Shown one piece after another: positions 9,747 through 18,072 of a stretch of DNA of 64,000 bases (positions within the stretch are counted from its first letter, which is position 1; each line of letters begins with the position of its first letter). Below the pieces are notes generated by a model, which made no database searches, was not told the DNA's origin, and worked only from the letters and a program-made list of their open reading frames with translations. The position numbers were made by a program, and so were the translations under genes. The stretch comes from Acidobacteriota bacterium (GTDB taxonomy: Bacteria; Acidobacteriota; Blastocatellia; Pyrinomonadales; Pyrinomonadaceae), in assembly GCA_016716435.1 (NCBI GenBank), contig JADJWI010000007.1, positions 1-64,000 of the forward strand. The letters run 5' to 3'.

Positions 9747-10577
9747 ATGATGCTCAGTAGAATCGCGACCATTACCTTGTTATTCATTTTCGTTGGGCCT
9801 GCCGCTCTAGCAGTGTCGGGCCAGAAGAGAAATGTCTCTAAAGGGAAGGCGGCCACAACCAAGACGCCGAAAACTGCTGCCGATGAGACCCAGTCAAGCA
9901 CAAACTCTTCAGAAGCAAACGAACCAATCCCGACCAAACGAAATGAACGCCCGCAAGGGGAAACGGTCGTTGCGGTCGCAAGTACGGAACGGCGTTCGGG
10001 ATCTGAGTATGAGTATCTTTTCTTTCAGCCGAATTTCACGTTGAGCCGTGTTCTGATTCGCCACGATGATCTCGGAAAGGGAAGCATTGAATTCATGCGT
10101 GCGGATTTTGAGGAGCCGATGACCGAGGCGATAGAGATCTCAAGTGCCACGCTCGCTCGATTAAATGCGGCGTACGCAGATCTGAAGTTTCTCGAGTCTA
10201 ATGAGTCGTATCAGCACGAAAAGGATTTCTCGCATATGGGAACGGTTCGTCTGACCTTAGTTCGTGAAGACAAGAAGCGGACGGCCGAGTTCAATTGGAC
10301 AGATAACCGTCTCGCAAAGTCGCTTGCGGACGAATACAGAAAGATCGCGAACCAGTTCATCTTGACGTTTGATATTGACCTCGCCCGCCAAAACCAACCG
10401 CTCGAGTCACCAAAGCTGATCGGCCGTCTTGAGTCCTATTTGCGAAGAAACGAGATCTCAGATCCCGTCCAGTTGCTGCCATTGCTGACGGCTCTCGCTA
10501 ACGATGAGCGTCTGCCGCTGATCGCACGCAATCACACGCTTCGACTGATCGGCCAGATCAAGAAAACCGCGAAATAG
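9747..10577 (+). CDS. Unknown secreted protein
   Basis: A 276-residue protein with a signal peptide (residues 1-25, hydrophobic ITLLFIFVGPAALAV). It then has a low-complexity lysine/threonine/serine stretch (about 27-70) and a folded region with the segments YEYLFFQPNFTLSRVLIRHD, MGTVRLTLVRED and a helical C-terminus (LLPLLTALANDERLPLIARN) that might pack as a HEAT-like pair. I do not recognise a family. It follows smc by 90 bases in the same direction and is convergent with aspS, ending three bases from it. The hairpin at 9727-9741 lies right before its start, and the Shine-Dalgarno is weak (CGGAAAA). Confidence 0.6.
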   Translation: MMLSRIATITLLFIFVGPAALAVSGQKRNVSKGKAATTKTPKTAADETQSSTNSSEANEPIPTKRNERPQGETVVAVASTERRSGSEYEYLFFQPNFTLSRVLIRHDDLGKGSIEFMRADFEEPMTEAIEISSATLARLNAAYADLKFLESNESYQHEKDFSHMGTVRLTLVREDKKRTAEFNWTDNRLAKSLADEYRKIANQFILTFDIDLARQNQPLESPKLIGRLESYLRRNEISDPVQLLPLLTALANDERLPLIARNHTLRLIGQIKKTAK

Positions 10578-10580
10578 CCT

Positions 10581-12392
10581 TTAGCCTTCGACGACGTTTA
10601 TCCCAAGTTCATCCAACTGAAGCGGGTCAACTACACCGGGCGAATCCATCATGAGATCTTGCGCCGAGGCGGTCTTCGGAAAGGCCATTACGTCACGGAT
10701 GTTCTCGGTTCCGCATAAGATCATACAGGTTCGTTCAATGCCCGCGGCAAACCCTCCATGCGGCGGTGTGCCGTATTCAAGAGCGTCAAGAAAGAACCCG
10801 AACTGAGTACGGGCAGATTCAGGTGACATTCCGAGGGCTTTGAAGTTCAGTGCTTGAACATCCTTTTGATGAATTCGGATCGATCCGCCGGCACACTCGT
10901 AGCCATTGATCACGGCGTCGTAGGCCTTTGCACGAACTTGCCCGAGAAGGTGATGTTGCGACGGATCATCAACAGCCGTTTTGAACATCTCCAGATCCTC
11001 GTCCATCGGTGAGGTAAAAGGATGGTGAGCAGCAACGTATGTATCGGTCTCATCGTCATGCTCGAACATCGGAAACTCCGTCACGATAAGACACTTGTAT
11101 ATGCTCCGGTCGATCAATCCTTCGCGACGAGCGATCTCATTGCGAAGTGCGCCGAGCGAAGCGGCGACCACGCTCTTTTTGCCGGCAACGATCAAAACGG
11201 CGTCACCTTTTTCGGCACCTGCGGCTGCGGCGAGTTCGGCTATCTTTCCTTCGCCGAGGACCTTTAAGAGTGAGGACGTGATCTCATCGCCCATCTTGAT
11301 CCAGGCCATCGCGCCCGCTCCATAGCGTTTTACATAGTCGTGAAGTTCGTCTAGCTGTTTGCGCGAATAATCGGCTTTACCCTTTGCTACGACGCACTTG
11401 ATCTCGCCGCCTTTCGAGAGCGTATCGGCGAACGGAGCAAAATCGGTGCCGTGCAGATTTTCGCTGAGGTCTTGTAGCTCCATCCCGAAACGCAGATCGG
11501 GTTTGTCGCTGCCATAGCGGCGCATCGCTTCGGCATAGGTCATCCGCGGCCACTCGGCCGGAAGGCTTATATCGATCAGCTTGAGCACATGGTTGAACAT
11601 CCCTTCCATCTCGCGGTAAACGGCCTCCCGGTTGACGAATGACATTTCCATATCAAGCTGAGTAAATTCCGGTTGCCGGTCCGCACGAAGGTCCTCATCA
11701 CGAAAACAACGTGCGATCTGGTAATACCTGTCAAAGCCCGCGATCATCGTGATCTGCTTGAGGATCTGTGGCGATTGCGGCAGGGCAAAGAACTTACCAG
11801 TATGTATTCGCGAAGGAACGACAAAATCGCGTGCTCCTTCCGGCGTACTTTTCAAAAGTATCGGCGTCTCGATTTCGATGAATCCGCGGTCGTCAAAATA
11901 CTCGCGGATCGCCCTAACGGCTTTCGCACGCATCCGAATATTTCGCTGTAGCTGCGGACGGCGAAGGTCAAGATAACGATATTTTAGCCGCGTTTCCTCG
12001 GCGGCCAAGTTCTCGCTTCCTGCAACTTCGAGCTGAAAGGGGGGAACGGCAGCGTCATTAAGGACCAACAATTCTCCGACCTTGACCTCGATGGCACCGG
12101 TCGAAAGCTTGGCATTCTTTGCACCCTCATCGCGCTTGACGACCTCGCCTTTGACCGCGAGTACGAACTCACCGCGAATTGACTTGGCTTTCCCGTGAGC
12201 TTCCGCTGCTGTCTCCGAACTTACGACGACCTGCGTAACCCCCTCGCGATCGCGAAGGTCGATAAAGGTGAAAACGCCAAAGTCGCGTTTCTTGGCGACC
12301 CAGCCCATTAACACGACCTGGTCGCCAACATTTGCCTCGCGGAGTTCCCCGCAGGTGTGCGTCCTTTCTAAGTTTCCTAAAACATCCAACAT
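10581..12392 (-). CDS. aspS: Aspartyl-tRNA synthetase
   Basis: Charges tRNA with aspartate. About 603 residues, the usual bacterial size. It has the N-terminal OB-fold anticodon-binding domain (GDQVVLMGWVAKKRDFG, FIDLRDREGVTQVV), class II motif 2 (FRDEDLRADRQPEFTQLD), the bacterial GAD insertion, and motif 3 (GFAAGIERTCMILCG). I start it at MLDVLGNLERTHTCGEL (12392). A longer reading from 12425 would run through the terminator at 12401-12434, which argues against it. Whether it also charges tRNA-Asn cannot be decided from motifs alone. It is the gene after cdsA but is separated from it by that terminator. Confidence 0.93.
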   Translation of the reverse strand: MLDVLGNLERTHTCGELREANVGDQVVLMGWVAKKRDFGVFTFIDLRDREGVTQVVVSSETAAEAHGKAKSIRGEFVLAVKGEVVKRDEGAKNAKLSTGAIEVKVGELLVLNDAAVPPFQLEVAGSENLAAEETRLKYRYLDLRRPQLQRNIRMRAKAVRAIREYFDDRGFIEIETPILLKSTPEGARDFVVPSRIHTGKFFALPQSPQILKQITMIAGFDRYYQIARCFRDEDLRADRQPEFTQLDMEMSFVNREAVYREMEGMFNHVLKLIDISLPAEWPRMTYAEAMRRYGSDKPDLRFGMELQDLSENLHGTDFAPFADTLSKGGEIKCVVAKGKADYSRKQLDELHDYVKRYGAGAMAWIKMGDEITSSLLKVLGEGKIAELAAAAGAEKGDAVLIVAGKKSVVAASLGALRNEIARREGLIDRSIYKCLIVTEFPMFEHDDETDTYVAAHHPFTSPMDEDLEMFKTAVDDPSQHHLLGQVRAKAYDAVINGYECAGGSIRIHQKDVQALNFKALGMSPESARTQFGFFLDALEYGTPPHGGFAAGIERTCMILCGTENIRDVMAFPKTASAQDLMMDSPGVVDPLQLDELGINVVEG

Positions 12393-12400
12393 ATATAAAT

Positions 12401-12434
12401 AAAAAAGCCTTTCGGTCTGCGACAAACGAAAGGC
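12401..12434 (-). terminator. Intrinsic terminator ending the pyrE-cdsA operon
   Basis: On the minus strand GCCTTTCG, a 12-base loop and CGAAAGGC form an 8-bp stem that runs into six T (plus strand AAAAAA at 12401-12406). It lies between the stop of cdsA and the start of aspS, so aspS needs its own promoter or readthrough. Confidence 0.85.
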
Positions 12435-12506
12435 GGAACGCTACGGGATGTGCGTCCTCGCCTATGTATTATTGTCGTTGTTCAGCCGAAAAGCGTTCAT
12501 CAAATG

Positions 12507-13346
12507 TTAAAAATAAAGACGAGCGAAATAATACAAGATAGGAGCGTTCAAAAGCAAACTGTCGAGCCGGTCGAGCAGTCCGCCGTGGCCCGGGAGTATG
12601 TTTGCGGCATCCTTGGTCCCCGAACCGCGTTTCATGGCGCTTTCGGCCAGGTCGCCGAGAACGCCGACCGCAGCCATTACAACCGCGAGACCAACAGCGA
12701 TCGCGACAGGCAACTCCGGAAAAAACAACCAGGTGCAGAGTGCCGAGATGGCCCCGGCTGCGACGAGGCCGCCAATCAGGCCTTCGATCGTTTTCCCGGG
12801 CGAAATCAGAGGGGCGAGTTTATGCTTGCCAAGAGCCCGTCCGGCAAAATACGCCCCGGCATCCGAGCCAAATATGACCGCGAAGAAAAATAACAAGAGC
12901 TTTGAGGAAAGCCCAGGAATGTTCTCAAAGCCGACCCGCGTAGCGATAAGAAAGCCACCGAGAAACGCGACGTAAACTACCCCGAAAACGGTTACCCCCA
13001 GACCGGTAAGAAGCTTCGAAAAATCCTTCTGAAAGCGGAACGTCTCAGCGATGATCACGACGATCAACGCGAGGGCGAGCGTTAACAAAAGCAACTCAGG
13101 GGCCTTTGAAGGGGCGTCGAAAACGAAAGCCACTACCAATGCGGCCGCGGCCAAATACGCCATTCCGGCATCCGCTTTGAGTTCGAGCTTTTTTGTTAGA
13201 GTGAAAAACTCAAAGAGTCCCGCGGCGAGGGCGAGGACGGCAATCACGACAAAAAGCCAAACCGTTTCGGGAAACCAAAAGGGGAGAACCACCGAGGCAA
13301 TAAGGATCGGCAAGGCGATGGCAGCGGTAAGAAGTCGAGTTCGCAT
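12507..13346 (-). CDS. cdsA: Phosphatidate cytidylyltransferase
   Basis: Makes CDP-diacylglycerol from phosphatidic acid and CTP in the inner membrane, the branch point for phospholipids. 279 residues with about eight membrane helices. The CdsA signature is clear near the C-terminus: SDAGAYFAGRALGKHKLAPL, ISPGKTIEGLIGG and GDLAESAMKRGSGTKD followed by LPGHGGLLDRLDSLL. It lies 61 bases after uppS, a common bacterial pairing (uppS-cdsA) that supplies lipid carriers and membrane lipids together. It is the last gene before the terminator at 12401-12434. Confidence 0.93.
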   Translation of the reverse strand: MRTRLLTAAIALPILIASVVLPFWFPETVWLFVVIAVLALAAGLFEFFTLTKKLELKADAGMAYLAAAALVVAFVFDAPSKAPELLLLTLALALIVVIIAETFRFQKDFSKLLTGLGVTVFGVVYVAFLGGFLIATRVGFENIPGLSSKLLLFFFAVIFGSDAGAYFAGRALGKHKLAPLISPGKTIEGLIGGLVAAGAISALCTWLFFPELPVAIAVGLAVVMAAVGVLGDLAESAMKRGSGTKDAANILPGHGGLLDRLDSLLLNAPILYYFARLYF

Positions 13347-13407
13347 TCAAGAATAAGCTAGTTGGGCAAGTCCGGCGTTTCACCCCTGTCATGCCAGAAA
13401 ATATACA

Positions 13408-14187
13408 TTACGCAGACTGAACGTCGCCGAATCTACGGTCTCGCTTCTGATACTCGATGATCGCCTCGAAAATGTGCGGCCGCCGAAAATCAGGGAAAAG
13501 AGTTTCCGTTACGTAGATCTCGGCGTACGCGATCTGCCAAAGCAGGAAATTCGATATGCGCATTTCTCCGCTCGTGCGTATCAGGAGGTCAACATCGGGA
13601 AGCCCAGCAGTGTAGAGATATTTTTCGATATCAGCGTCATTTATTGAATCGAGACTGCGGCCCGTTCTTGCCACATCTTCCGCAGCAAGCTTGAACGCCC
13701 TGACCAATTCAGCCCTGCCGCCATAATTCAACGCGACATTCAATATCATTCCGGTGTTCTCGCTGGTTTTTTTGACAGCGGCGTCGATCTCTGTCCGGAC
13801 ATCTTCGGCCAGGCCGGAAATGTTGCCAATGGCTTGAAAGCGTATGTTGTTCTTGTGAACATCCTTGAGTTCGCTTCTTAGATAGCGCTTTAGCATCGAC
13901 ATCAGCCCCGAGACCTCGGCCTTTGGCCGTTTCCAGTTCTCGGTTGAGAACGCGTAAAGGGTTACCGAAGGAATAGCGAGACGAGCACAGGTGTCAACGA
14001 TCGCCCGGACGGATTCGGCTCCCGCTCGATGCCCAAATATACGTGGTTTGCCTCGCCGACGTGCCCAACGCCCATTGCCGTCCATAATGATCGCAATGTG
14101 CCGCGGAAGGCGCTCGGCATCAATCGCCGAAAGAAGCTCCGACTCTTTAGTATTTTTCTTTATTACCCCGGAAAATGCTTCGAACAT
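13408..14187 (-). CDS. uppS: Isoprenyl transferase (undecaprenyl diphosphate synthase)
   Basis: Condenses isopentenyl diphosphate onto farnesyl diphosphate to make the undecaprenyl carrier for cell-wall synthesis. 259 residues. Motifs: HIAIIMDGNGRWARRRG with the catalytic Asp, GHRAGAESVRAIV, TLYAFSTENWKRP, and the C-terminal substrate site RTSGEMRISNFLLWQIAYAE and WQ/FPDFRR segment. A short N-terminal extension of about 28 residues precedes the core. It begins 17 bases after the DUF952 gene and is followed by cdsA. A family member that makes a different chain length cannot be excluded. Confidence 0.93.
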   Translation of the reverse strand: MFEAFSGVIKKNTKESELLSAIDAERLPRHIAIIMDGNGRWARRRGKPRIFGHRAGAESVRAIVDTCARLAIPSVTLYAFSTENWKRPKAEVSGLMSMLKRYLRSELKDVHKNNIRFQAIGNISGLAEDVRTEIDAAVKKTSENTGMILNVALNYGGRAELVRAFKLAAEDVARTGRSLDSINDADIEKYLYTAGLPDVDLLIRTSGEMRISNFLLWQIAYAEIYVTETLFPDFRRPHIFEAIIEYQKRDRRFGDVQSA

Positions 14188-14204
14188 CAGCTCACAAAGG
14201 CTTG

Positions 14205-14516
14205 TTACCGGTCCGGACCGATGATCCGTTCCTCGAAATGAACGATCGAGTCGATATTGATCGGACCGTAAATATGAGGAAACCCCTCGCCATTGGTCGA
14301 GGGTTCGAATACAAGATCCGAACTAAGTCGTTCGCTGTCAATTGTTAAGACGACGACCTTTGAAACCCCATCGAAATACCGATCCAAAACGCCATCCAAC
14401 TGTTCAGGCAAACTACAGTGAATAAACCCTTCTCCGGCAAGACTTTCAGCGATGATCGTATCTCCGGACCGCTGTTCTTCCCAGGATTTGGGCAAAATAA
14501 CATGGAAAATATGCAT
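14205..14516 (-). CDS. DUF952 family protein
   Basis: A 103-residue protein starting MHIFHVILPKSWEEQRSGD, with GEGFIHCSLPEQLDGVLDRY in the middle and EGFPHIYGPINIDSIV near the end. The FIHCS motif and the PHIYG segment are the marks of DUF952, a small fold related to ADP-ribosyltransferase-like domains, whose cellular task is not known. It sits 8 bases after truA and 17 bases before uppS, inside the operon, so it is probably co-transcribed, but the neighbours do not reveal its role. Confidence 0.8.
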   Translation of the reverse strand: MHIFHVILPKSWEEQRSGDTIIAESLAGEGFIHCSLPEQLDGVLDRYFDGVSKVVVLTIDSERLSSDLVFEPSTNGEGFPHIYGPINIDSIVHFEERIIGPDR

Positions 14517-14524
14517 CGGCTGAT

Positions 14525-15277
14525 CTAATCGTAGTCGACCTTAAGCAAGCTTAGGCCGTGGGCCGGGGCGGTTTTACCGGCAAGTTTTCGTTCCCCGCTC
14601 ACCAAAGCCGTTTGAATTGTATCAGAATCACGCGTTCCCAGCCCGACCTCCAGAAGCGTCCCAACGATCGAACGCACCATGTAACGCAGGAATCCATTGG
14701 CCGAAATGTGGAACTCGATAATCATTGCACCCGCCCGTTTATCCCAGAAGGTGTCGAAACCGCAGTCGATTACGTTTCGAACGCGATTATCGGAATCAGA
14801 CTGGGCCGCCGAAAATGCGGTCCAGTCGTGTTCGCCGATAAGTACGCGAGCGGCTGCCTGCATCGCGGCGATGTTTAGTGGCTGCGACTCGTGCAGAGCA
14901 TAACGCCGCCAGAATGGCGACATGATCGGAGCATTTACGATTCGATAAACGTAGGTCTTTTCCTTTGCTGAGAAGCGAGCGTGAAAATCATCAGGTGCGT
15001 TCTCAACGTTCATGATCCGTATGTCTCGCCAAAGATTGCCATTTATCGCTGCCTGAAGTTTCTCTGGAGTAAAGCTTCGCGACAAGACAACGTTTGCAAC
15101 CTGTCCCTCGGCGTGGACGCCTGCGTCTGTTCTCCCAGAACCGGCCAAGTGAACCGCACCACCTTCCAAAACACCGAGAACACGCTCCAGCTCGCCCTGG
15201 ATGGTCCGGTCATGCTCCTGCCGCTGCCAGCCGTGGAAATCAGTTCCGTCATACTGGATCAGGAGTTTATAGTTCAT
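14525..15277 (-). CDS. truA: tRNA pseudouridine(38-40) synthase
   Basis: Converts uridines 38-40 of the anticodon arm to pseudouridine. 250 residues, normal length. The N-terminal YDGTDFHGWQRQ and the catalytic-Asp segment GSGRTDAGVHAEGQVANV are present, along with FLRYMVRSIVGTLLEVG near the C-terminus. The start overlaps the end of the ATP-grasp gene by 11 bases, which suggests translational coupling. It stands between that gene and DUF952 in the pyrE-cdsA operon. Confidence 0.94.
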   Translation of the reverse strand: MNYKLLIQYDGTDFHGWQRQEHDRTIQGELERVLGVLEGGAVHLAGSGRTDAGVHAEGQVANVVLSRSFTPEKLQAAINGNLWRDIRIMNVENAPDDFHARFSAKEKTYVYRIVNAPIMSPFWRRYALHESQPLNIAAMQAAARVLIGEHDWTAFSAAQSDSDNRVRNVIDCGFDTFWDKRAGAMIIEFHISANGFLRYMVRSIVGTLLEVGLGTRDSDTIQTALVSGERKLAGKTAPAHGLSLLKVDYD

Positions 15278-16127
15278 TCATCCTCGAATTGAACGCTTCG
15301 GCGAATCTGGCGGCAGAACCATTATCCATTCTGAAATACAAAGCCGGCTCGATCAGTTCGACCTCCATTATCTCAAACCGTCCGCTAAGCCCTCTTGCGG
15401 CGTCGATACGCGCATAAAGAAGGCGCTTCCGTATGAAACTCAAGGCTTGAAAGCCAAGTTCCATGAGTTCGCCCGCAGGCTCTGTCGCATTAATATTGCC
15501 ACCGTGTTCTTCCTGTACTCGAAAATCTCCCGTCTTCGGTGTCTTCAAGATCGCATGGCTAAAGGCCCCTTCAAAAAAGAACAGCGAATACTCGCCCTCT
15601 TCCGTGATCGAGGGAATGAAAGGCTGGATCATGAACTCTCGATCTTTGAACACCCGGGCAACATCATGATCAAAACTCCGCACTCGAAACGTATCTTGAG
15701 CCGTAGCACTTATTGTCGGCTTAACTACTATTTCATCCGTGCCGGCGATTTCTTTGAAGTCGTTAAACTCGGACGCGTCCAGACCGCCCGTAGCGAATGT
15801 CGTCGGGATTACAGGAACACCGGCCGCTAAAATCTCCGCAAGATACCTTTTATTCAGGTTCCATTCGACTATATCGTACGGATTCTCAAGACGGGCTCCC
15901 GAGTTCGCGATAGTGCGAAGAACCTCCAAAAAGCCTTCCGCGTCCTTTTGATAGTCCCAAGGCGTCCTGATAACGACCGCCTCAAACCGTCCCCAATCGA
16001 CTGTGGGATCTTTCCAAGATTCGTACGAAACCTGCCATCCAAGCGAGCGAAGTGGCTCAACCGCCAATTCATCATCGCTCGTATAGCCGGTCAGGTCGTC
16101 TGTGGTAAGAAAGCAAACCTGTCGCAT
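15267..16127 (-). CDS. ATP-grasp family ligase of unknown substrate
   Basis: A 286-residue protein starting MRQVCFLTTDDLTGY. The pattern is of stand-alone ATP-grasp ligases (RimK/glutathione-synthetase-like): an N-terminal domain with VVIRTPWDYQKDAEGFL, the lid segment NLNKRYLAEILAAGVPVIPT, the ATP-binding EIVVKPTISATAQDT and a metal-binding C-terminus YARIDAARGLSGRFEIMEVE with E-x-E and a following EPALYF. Such enzymes join a carboxylate to an amine using ATP. The start at 16127 overlaps the pyrE stop as TAATG, so the two are probably translationally coupled. A longer reading from 16196 would overlap pyrE by 70 bases and has no such signal. The substrate is unknown. Confidence 0.75.
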   Translation of the reverse strand: MRQVCFLTTDDLTGYTSDDELAVEPLRSLGWQVSYESWKDPTVDWGRFEAVVIRTPWDYQKDAEGFLEVLRTIANSGARLENPYDIVEWNLNKRYLAEILAAGVPVIPTTFATGGLDASEFNDFKEIAGTDEIVVKPTISATAQDTFRVRSFDHDVARVFKDREFMIQPFIPSITEEGEYSLFFFEGAFSHAILKTPKTGDFRVQEEHGGNINATEPAGELMELGFQALSFIRKRLLYARIDAARGLSGRFEIMEVELIEPALYFRMDNGSAARFAEAFNSRMNEL

Positions 16128-16711
16128 TATTGCTTGTCGTGCGACTTGCGGCTTCCCGGCATCACGGTTTCCATTCCTTCGGCACACATTGGGCAATATT
16201 GAGGTGCAAAGGAGGGAACGTCGATCGTAACAAGCGACGTCCTCTCGACTCCAACGTCGGCCCGTCCGTTCGAACGATCGATGATCGTTACGGCTCCGAT
16301 CACGTCGCCTCCACGGGAGGTGAGCGATTCAATACACTCCTTGGTCGTGCCGCCGGTCGTCATCACATCTTCGACTACCAAGATCTTTTCGCCCGGCTTG
16401 ATCGTGAACCCTCGGCGGACGGTCATTACCTGATTTTGCCGCTCGGTCCAGATGAACCTAACGTTAAGAGCGGCGGCGACAGCATAGCCGACGACAAGTC
16501 CGCCGATCGCAGGCGAAGCAACCGTCTCTATCCCGCGGTCAAGATACTTTTTCGCTATCTCGGCCGCAAACCGGGTTGTGTCTGCGGGATATTGCAGGGC
16601 AAGAGCGCATTGCAGGTAGATCGGGCTATGGAGTCCACTCGAGAGGACGAAATGCCCCTCCAGTAAAGCGTCAGTGTCACGAAAATGCTGCAGAATCTGT
16701 TCGGAGTTCAT
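16127..16711 (-). CDS. pyrE: Orotate phosphoribosyltransferase
   Basis: Transfers phosphoribose from PRPP to orotate, giving OMP in pyrimidine synthesis. 194 residues. The PRPP-binding loop VVEDVMTTGGTTKE is present, with SSGLHSPIYLQ at the N-terminus and VASPAIGGLVVGYAVA in the core. A C-terminal CPMCAEG segment is seen in some PyrE branches. It is the first gene of the minus-strand operon; divergent from the exonuclease gene at 16844, so promoters for both should lie in 16712-16843. The next gene overlaps its stop codon. Confidence 0.93.
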   Translation of the reverse strand: MNSEQILQHFRDTDALLEGHFVLSSGLHSPIYLQCALALQYPADTTRFAAEIAKKYLDRGIETVASPAIGGLVVGYAVAAALNVRFIWTERQNQVMTVRRGFTIKPGEKILVVEDVMTTGGTTKECIESLTSRGGDVIGAVTIIDRSNGRADVGVERTSLVTIDVPSFAPQYCPMCAEGMETVMPGSRKSHDKQ

Positions 16712-16843
16712 TGTTTTGGGCGGTGAATTAACTGGCGCACCGAACCTGCATTATGCCAAAAGCTATCAATTCTGCCCAATTAGAAAGGCCAGATTTGTCC
16801 CGATGATTTGCGGTTCTGGATGACACGGCTAGAATAAAGTCGT

Positions 16844-17668
16844 ATGGCTCCGTTCCCAAATCTGATCTGCGACGCATTACTGATCAGTGACACGATCGAA
16901 TTCCTGAAGCTCCGAGGTGGACGTGCGTCAGCGATCTCTGTTGTCGGGGCGGTGATGAAGATCAATGTCAGGGAGGCGGCCCTCGCCCGCACTCTGGCGG
17001 AAGGATTAGCGGAAAAGGACGCTCGACTTGCGATCGTCAATGACGATGTTGTACTCACGACAAATGATGACGGAGATATCGATCTCCGTACTGCCGATTT
17101 CGTCGTAATCGATCTTGAGACTACGGGAGCGAAGGCTCCGCCGTGCAAGGTTACCGAGGTCGGCGCGTATCGGGTCTCAGGTGGAAAGATCTGCGGTGAG
17201 TATCATTCGCTCGTCAACCCGGAGACGCCGATTCCGCCGTTCATAACTTCGCTTACCGGCATTGACGATTCAATGGTGGCCGACGCGCCGGCCTTCCGTG
17301 ATATCTCGGACGAATTGCTGACGTTCATCGGTGATTCAGTGCTAGTTGCTCATAACGCACACTTTGATGTCAGTTTCTTGAATTGCGAGATCGGGCAAGT
17401 ATATGTCGACTACAGGTTGGGCAATTCGCAGCTTTGCACGGTGCAATTGTCGCGCCACCTTTTGCCGGACATCGAGAATCATAAACTTATGACCGTTGCC
17501 CGGCATTTTGCTATCGCGCTCGAAAACCATCACCGTGCGTCAGACGATGCGCGGGCAACAGCCGAAATATTCATTAACTTGCTCGGCGACCTAGAGGAAT
17601 TGGGAATTAACGATCTAGCCTCGGCCCGGAAATTGGGCGGACGAAGACGAAAATGGAAAACAGCATGA
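16844..17668 (+). CDS. DnaQ-like 3'-5' exonuclease (DEDDh)
   Basis: A 274-residue protein. The exonuclease domain runs from about residue 83: Exo I VVIDLETTG, Exo II VAHNAHFDVSFL, and Exo III HHRASDDARATAE with the histidine and aspartate of the DEDDh type. This family includes the DNA polymerase III epsilon subunit and other proofreading or processing nucleases. The first 80 residues (LICDALLISDTIEFLKLRGG, INVREAALARTLAEGLAEKD) look like a winged-helix-like domain, as in some exonucleases of this branch, and are unlike a standard DnaQ. The stop overlaps the start of queF. The exact substrate is not shown. Confidence 0.85.
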   Translation: MAPFPNLICDALLISDTIEFLKLRGGRASAISVVGAVMKINVREAALARTLAEGLAEKDARLAIVNDDVVLTTNDDGDIDLRTADFVVIDLETTGAKAPPCKVTEVGAYRVSGGKICGEYHSLVNPETPIPPFITSLTGIDDSMVADAPAFRDISDELLTFIGDSVLVAHNAHFDVSFLNCEIGQVYVDYRLGNSQLCTVQLSRHLLPDIENHKLMTVARHFAIALENHHRASDDARATAEIFINLLGDLEELGINDLASARKLGGRRRKWKTA

Positions 17669-18072
17669 CCTTACCACCAGAGAATCTGCAGAACCTTGAG
17701 ATCCAGTCCACACCGCGGGACGAAATGGGCCTGGTGCAACTTGATACCTTCGGTTACGAGTTTAAGGGCCGAAAAATTTGGATCGACTTTGAAATACCCG
17801 AGTTCACAGCGATCTGCCCGTTTTCCGACTTTCCGGACTTCGCGACGATCAAACTCAGCTACGTCCCAAATGAGCGGTGCATTGAGCTAAAAAGCCTAAA
17901 ACTTTACATAAATTCATTTCGTGAGGTAAAGATCTTTCACGAACATGTGGTGAATGTGATCGTGGAGGATTTCGTAGAGGCATGTGACCCGCTTGAGGTC
18001 AGACTCGTGGGCGATTTTAATGTGCGAGGGAACATCAAGACCGTTGTAAGGGCCGAGTATTCGAAGGCTTAG
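17653..18072 (+). CDS. queF: NADPH-dependent 7-cyano-7-deazaguanine reductase
   Basis: QueF reduces preQ0 to preQ1 in queuosine synthesis. 139 residues, short (unimodular) type. The catalytic segment FTAICPFSDFPDFATIKLSY has the active Cys, CIELKSLKLYINSFR is the QueF motif, and FHEHVVN and VGDFNVRGNI follow. The three residues after CP are FSD rather than the common TGQ-type, a small difference. Start is uncertain: ATG at 17653, or ATG at 17665, which overlaps the previous stop as ATGA. Either way, it is coupled to the exonuclease. It ends four bases inside the convergent carD end. No other queuosine gene is nearby. Confidence 0.9.
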   Translation: MENSMTLPPENLQNLEIQSTPRDEMGLVQLDTFGYEFKGRKIWIDFEIPEFTAICPFSDFPDFATIKLSYVPNERCIELKSLKLYINSFREVKIFHEHVVNVIVEDFVEACDPLEVRLVGDFNVRGNIKTVVRAEYSKA

